Below are positions 61,809 to 64,000 of a stretch of DNA of 64,000 nt, piece by piece. Location of the stretch: assembly GCF_003315175.1 (NCBI RefSeq), contig NZ_QNRQ01000003.1:248001-312000 (forward strand). Reading direction: 5' to 3'. The notes beneath the pieces were generated by a model. The model had not been told where the DNA came from. It ran no database searches and was given only the letters and a program-made list of their open reading frames with translations. Each line of letters starts with the position of its first letter. Position 1 is the first letter of the stretch. The position numbers and the translations under genes were made by a program. Source of the stretch: Eoetvoesiella caeni. Lineage in GTDB: Bacteria; Pseudomonadota; Gammaproteobacteria; Burkholderiales; Burkholderiaceae_B.

Positions 61809-62933
61809 ATGCAGTTCCCAGCCTTCCTCGATTCGGTTCCCGATGCCATCAAACCCTGGCTGGTTCTTGTCCTTACAATGCTGGTGGCTATCGTCATCGC
61901 GCTCGTCCTGCATCACGCAGGCATCGCCGTGCTGCGCCGCGTATTGGCCCGCCACCCCTACCTGCAGGGCATCACGTCGGCCACCTACCGCGCAAGCCGA
62001 AGCGTCGCCGTCCTTTTCGCGGTTCGTGTGGTGTTGAGCGGCGCACCCGACAATACACCGCATATTGCGGGAGTGTCGTACATTGCCACCATCCTGCTCA
62101 TCATCGCGCTGACCTGGCTGGCCCACCGATGCATCTACGCCGTCAGCGAGACCACGGTCCGGCTCAACCCCTATGACATCGCCGACAACCTGCGCGCTCG
62201 GCGCCTTCTAACCCAGACCCGGGTGCTGACCCGCAGCGCCCATGCCATCGTCGCGCTGATAGGACTTTCGTTCGTGCTGCTGAGCCTGCCCGGAGCGCGC
62301 CAAATTGGGGCCAGTTTGCTGGCGTCGGCCGGTGTCGCAGGCCTGGTCGCCGGTATTGCCGCCCGCCCGGTTCTGGGCAACTTCATCGCCGGCCTGCAAA
62401 TCGCCTTCACCCAGCCCATCCGCATCGACGATGTGCTGATCGTGGAAGGCGAATGGGGACGCGTGGAGGAAATCACCGGCGCCTTCGTCGTCGTACGCGT
62501 CTGGGACGAGCGCCGCCTTATCGTGCCGCTGCAATGGTTCATCGAAAACCCCTTCCAGAATTGGACGCACAGCTCGGCTTCTCTCTTGGGCACAGTCTTT
62601 CTATGGCTTGATTTCTCAGTGCCGCTGGAGCCTATCCGCCAGGAGTTCGACCGGCTGTGCAAATCGTCCGACGTTTGGGATGGCCGAGTGAAAGTAGTCC
62701 AGGTGACCGACACTTCGGACCGCGCCATGCAGGTGCGATTCCTCGTCAGCGCCGGCGACTCCGGCAAGGCGTTCGACCTGCGCTGTTTCCTGCGCGAGAA
62801 CCTGATCGCCTATATCGCCACCAACTACCCCGGCGCCCTGCCGCGGCTGCGGGCCGACATCGATGCCGGCGGGCGCGCCGCGCTCGAAGAAGCACGTCCG
62901 CAGACCGAACAAGGCAGCAGTCCCGCCCCTTAA
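61809..62933 (+). CDS. mechanosensitive ion channel family protein (MscS type)
   Basis: A 374-residue channel. N-terminal helices are in KPWLVLVLTMLVAIVIALVL and SYIATILLIIALTWLAHRC. The pore helix is SLLASAGVAGLVAGIAARPV, then LGNFIAGLQIAFTQPIRIDD with the conserved beta domain start and WGRVEEITGAFVVVRVWDER. The glycine/alanine-rich pore pattern is diagnostic of MscS. The C-terminus has an additional Glu/Ala-rich tail. ATG at 61809 with GGAGG upstream is preferred. Confidence 0.92.
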   Translation: MQFPAFLDSVPDAIKPWLVLVLTMLVAIVIALVLHHAGIAVLRRVLARHPYLQGITSATYRASRSVAVLFAVRVVLSGAPDNTPHIAGVSYIATILLIIALTWLAHRCIYAVSETTVRLNPYDIADNLRARRLLTQTRVLTRSAHAIVALIGLSFVLLSLPGARQIGASLLASAGVAGLVAGIAARPVLGNFIAGLQIAFTQPIRIDDVLIVEGEWGRVEEITGAFVVVRVWDERRLIVPLQWFIENPFQNWTHSSASLLGTVFLWLDFSVPLEPIRQEFDRLCKSSDVWDGRVKVVQVTDTSDRAMQVRFLVSAGDSGKAFDLRCFLRENLIAYIATNYPGALPRLRADIDAGGRAALEEARPQTEQGSSPAP

Positions 62934-63070
62934 GGAGAGAGGAGGCCCCCCTTCACGCCTCCATCCAAGCCAGGACGCACGTTCCGGGAGTCCAAGATCC
63001 ATCACGCGCAGCCGCCAATTGGCCTGTAGCTTCCGATGCCGTTGGAGAAAGCGCGTCAAAGGAGCTTCTT

Positions 63071-63946
63071 TTGAAACATTCGCAAATTCCAGTAAAGGGC
63101 GGCAGCATCCATCTTGCAGAGACAGGCCTGGGCCACCAGGCTTGCGTGCTGTTCCTGCATGGCTGGCCGCAGGACTGGTCGGCATGGAGGCGGGTCATGG
63201 AGCTTGCCGGCCGGCACGTGCACGCGCTGGCCGTCGACTTGCCCGGCATCGGCGGTTCCGTAATGCGCAATCCGCCCGTCACAACGCGCGATATCGCCGA
63301 TATGTTGAACAGCATTGCTGCCACTTTGGCGCTCAAAAACCTTGCTATCGTGGGGCACGATATCGGCGGCCAGGTCGCTTACGCCTATCTTGGCCGGCAC
63401 GCAGCCTCGCTTCGGGCGGCGGCTATCATGGACGTCGTCATACCTGGAGTTCCTCCGTGGGAAGACGTGCTTCGCAACCCCGCAATCTGGCATTTTTCCT
63501 TCCACGCCATTCCAGAACTTCCAGAACTGCTTGTTGACGGCAAACAGCGTGCATACTTCAATTTTTTCTATGACGCGCTGGCGCGGCATCCGGACCGCAT
63601 TTTACCGCAAGCCCGCACAGCTTATGCTGCCGCCTACGCCAGCCCCCAGGCCCTGGCAACCGGCTTTGACTGGTATCGCGCCTTTGCCAAGGACGCCGCC
63701 GACAACAAGGCTGCGGTAAACAGCAATGGCTCCATCACTACGCCGCTGCTCTACATCAGAGGTCGTCACGAAGCCGGCGATATCAACAAGTATGTAGCGG
63801 GATTTCGCAGCGCTGGAATTCAGGCTGTCCGCAGCGCAATCATCGACGATTGCGGGCACTTCGCGCCTGAGGAGCAGCCGGACGAGGTGTGCCACACACT
63901 GCTTAGCTTCCTGGAGGAGGTCGGGATGATCCAATGGCAGCGTTGA
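63071..63946 (+). CDS. alpha/beta hydrolase (epoxide hydrolase/haloalkane dehalogenase-like)
   Basis: A 291-residue cytoplasmic hydrolase. The oxyanion motif VLFLHGWPQDWSAWRRVM, the nucleophile Asp in IVGHDIGGQVAYAY and the catalytic His in DDCGHFAPEEQPDE are clear. An Asp nucleophile favours epoxide hydrolases or fluoroacetate/haloacid dehalogenases over esterases. TTG at 63071 has GGAG (63061-63064) six bases ahead; no ATG is near. The substrate is unknown. The window ends 54 bp after its stop. Confidence 0.87.
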   Translation: MKHSQIPVKGGSIHLAETGLGHQACVLFLHGWPQDWSAWRRVMELAGRHVHALAVDLPGIGGSVMRNPPVTTRDIADMLNSIAATLALKNLAIVGHDIGGQVAYAYLGRHAASLRAAAIMDVVIPGVPPWEDVLRNPAIWHFSFHAIPELPELLVDGKQRAYFNFFYDALARHPDRILPQARTAYAAAYASPQALATGFDWYRAFAKDAADNKAAVNSNGSITTPLLYIRGRHEAGDINKYVAGFRSAGIQAVRSAIIDDCGHFAPEEQPDEVCHTLLSFLEEVGMIQWQR

Positions 63947-64000
63947 CGACATAAGCCCTTTGGTTGTCCACACACCAGCGTGATGAAATCGCCAATGCCA

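Overview
The window looks like a chromosomal segment of a high-GC betaproteobacterium, most likely Burkholderiales, family Alcaligenaceae (Bordetella, Achromobacter or Pusillimonas relatives). The reasons are the gene order xseA / exbB-exbD-lpxK-Trm112-kdsB / adk, the DUF3579 gene beside argF, the long ArgG type, and many GTG or TTG starts with good Shine-Dalgarno sites. No phage, integrase, transposase, CRISPR array or rRNA was seen. The species call is inference from content and order.

Layout. 1-820: the 5' end of xseA and an AT-rich gap with three DnaA-box-like sites. 820-8.9 kb: envelope and housekeeping genes (ExbBD, LpxK, KdsB, Adk, MurJ, S20). 8.9-15.5 kb: a two-subunit molybdenum hydroxylase, arginine genes argF and argG, and a MocA-type cofactor enzyme, with copies of an interspersed GC-rich repeat. 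15.7-22 kb: a CUT1-type ABC importer converging on a chemoreceptor gene, then tRNA-Ala(CGC). 22.2-25.6 kb: DUF2058, peptide deformylase, an efflux pump and a small secreted protein. 25.8-28.8 kb: a SiaABCD-type phosphatase/kinase/target/diguanylate-cyclase cassette. 29-34 kb: membrane proteins, RsuA and PPK2. 34.1-39.4 kb: a complete curli system (LuxR-type regulator, csgE, csgF, csgG, two curlin subunits and a CsgC/CsgH-like protein). 39.4-42 kb: hydrolase, SDR and a TRIC-family gene broken by an amber codon. 42.1-47.4 kb: a GntR regulator and a split Rieske oxygenase system that matches the NdmC/NdmD/NdmE (methylxanthine N7-demethylase) architecture, followed by a BMP-family binding protein. 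47.8-64 kb: diheme cytochrome c, small proteins, ion transport (CPA1-RCK antiporter, Kch-like channel, MscS), ABC-F, carbonic anhydrase, a NADAR-like protein, a late acyltransferase and hydrolases.

How the parts work together. Two biofilm modules lie about 6 kb apart: the Sia-like cassette ends in a GGDEF enzyme that should make c-di-GMP, and the curli cluster makes an extracellular amyloid whose regulator has a receiver domain without the phospho-accepting aspartate. The best candidate for an unusual system is the oxygenase at 43.0-46.3 kb. One polypeptide has the mononuclear iron site but no Rieske centre. The next carries the Rieske centre fused to a complete FMN/NADH/ferredoxin reductase. 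The third is a glutathione-transferase-like partner. A perfect 10-bp palindrome just after the predicted -10 box suggests control by the adjacent GntR protein, and a purine-nucleoside-type binding protein gene follows directly.
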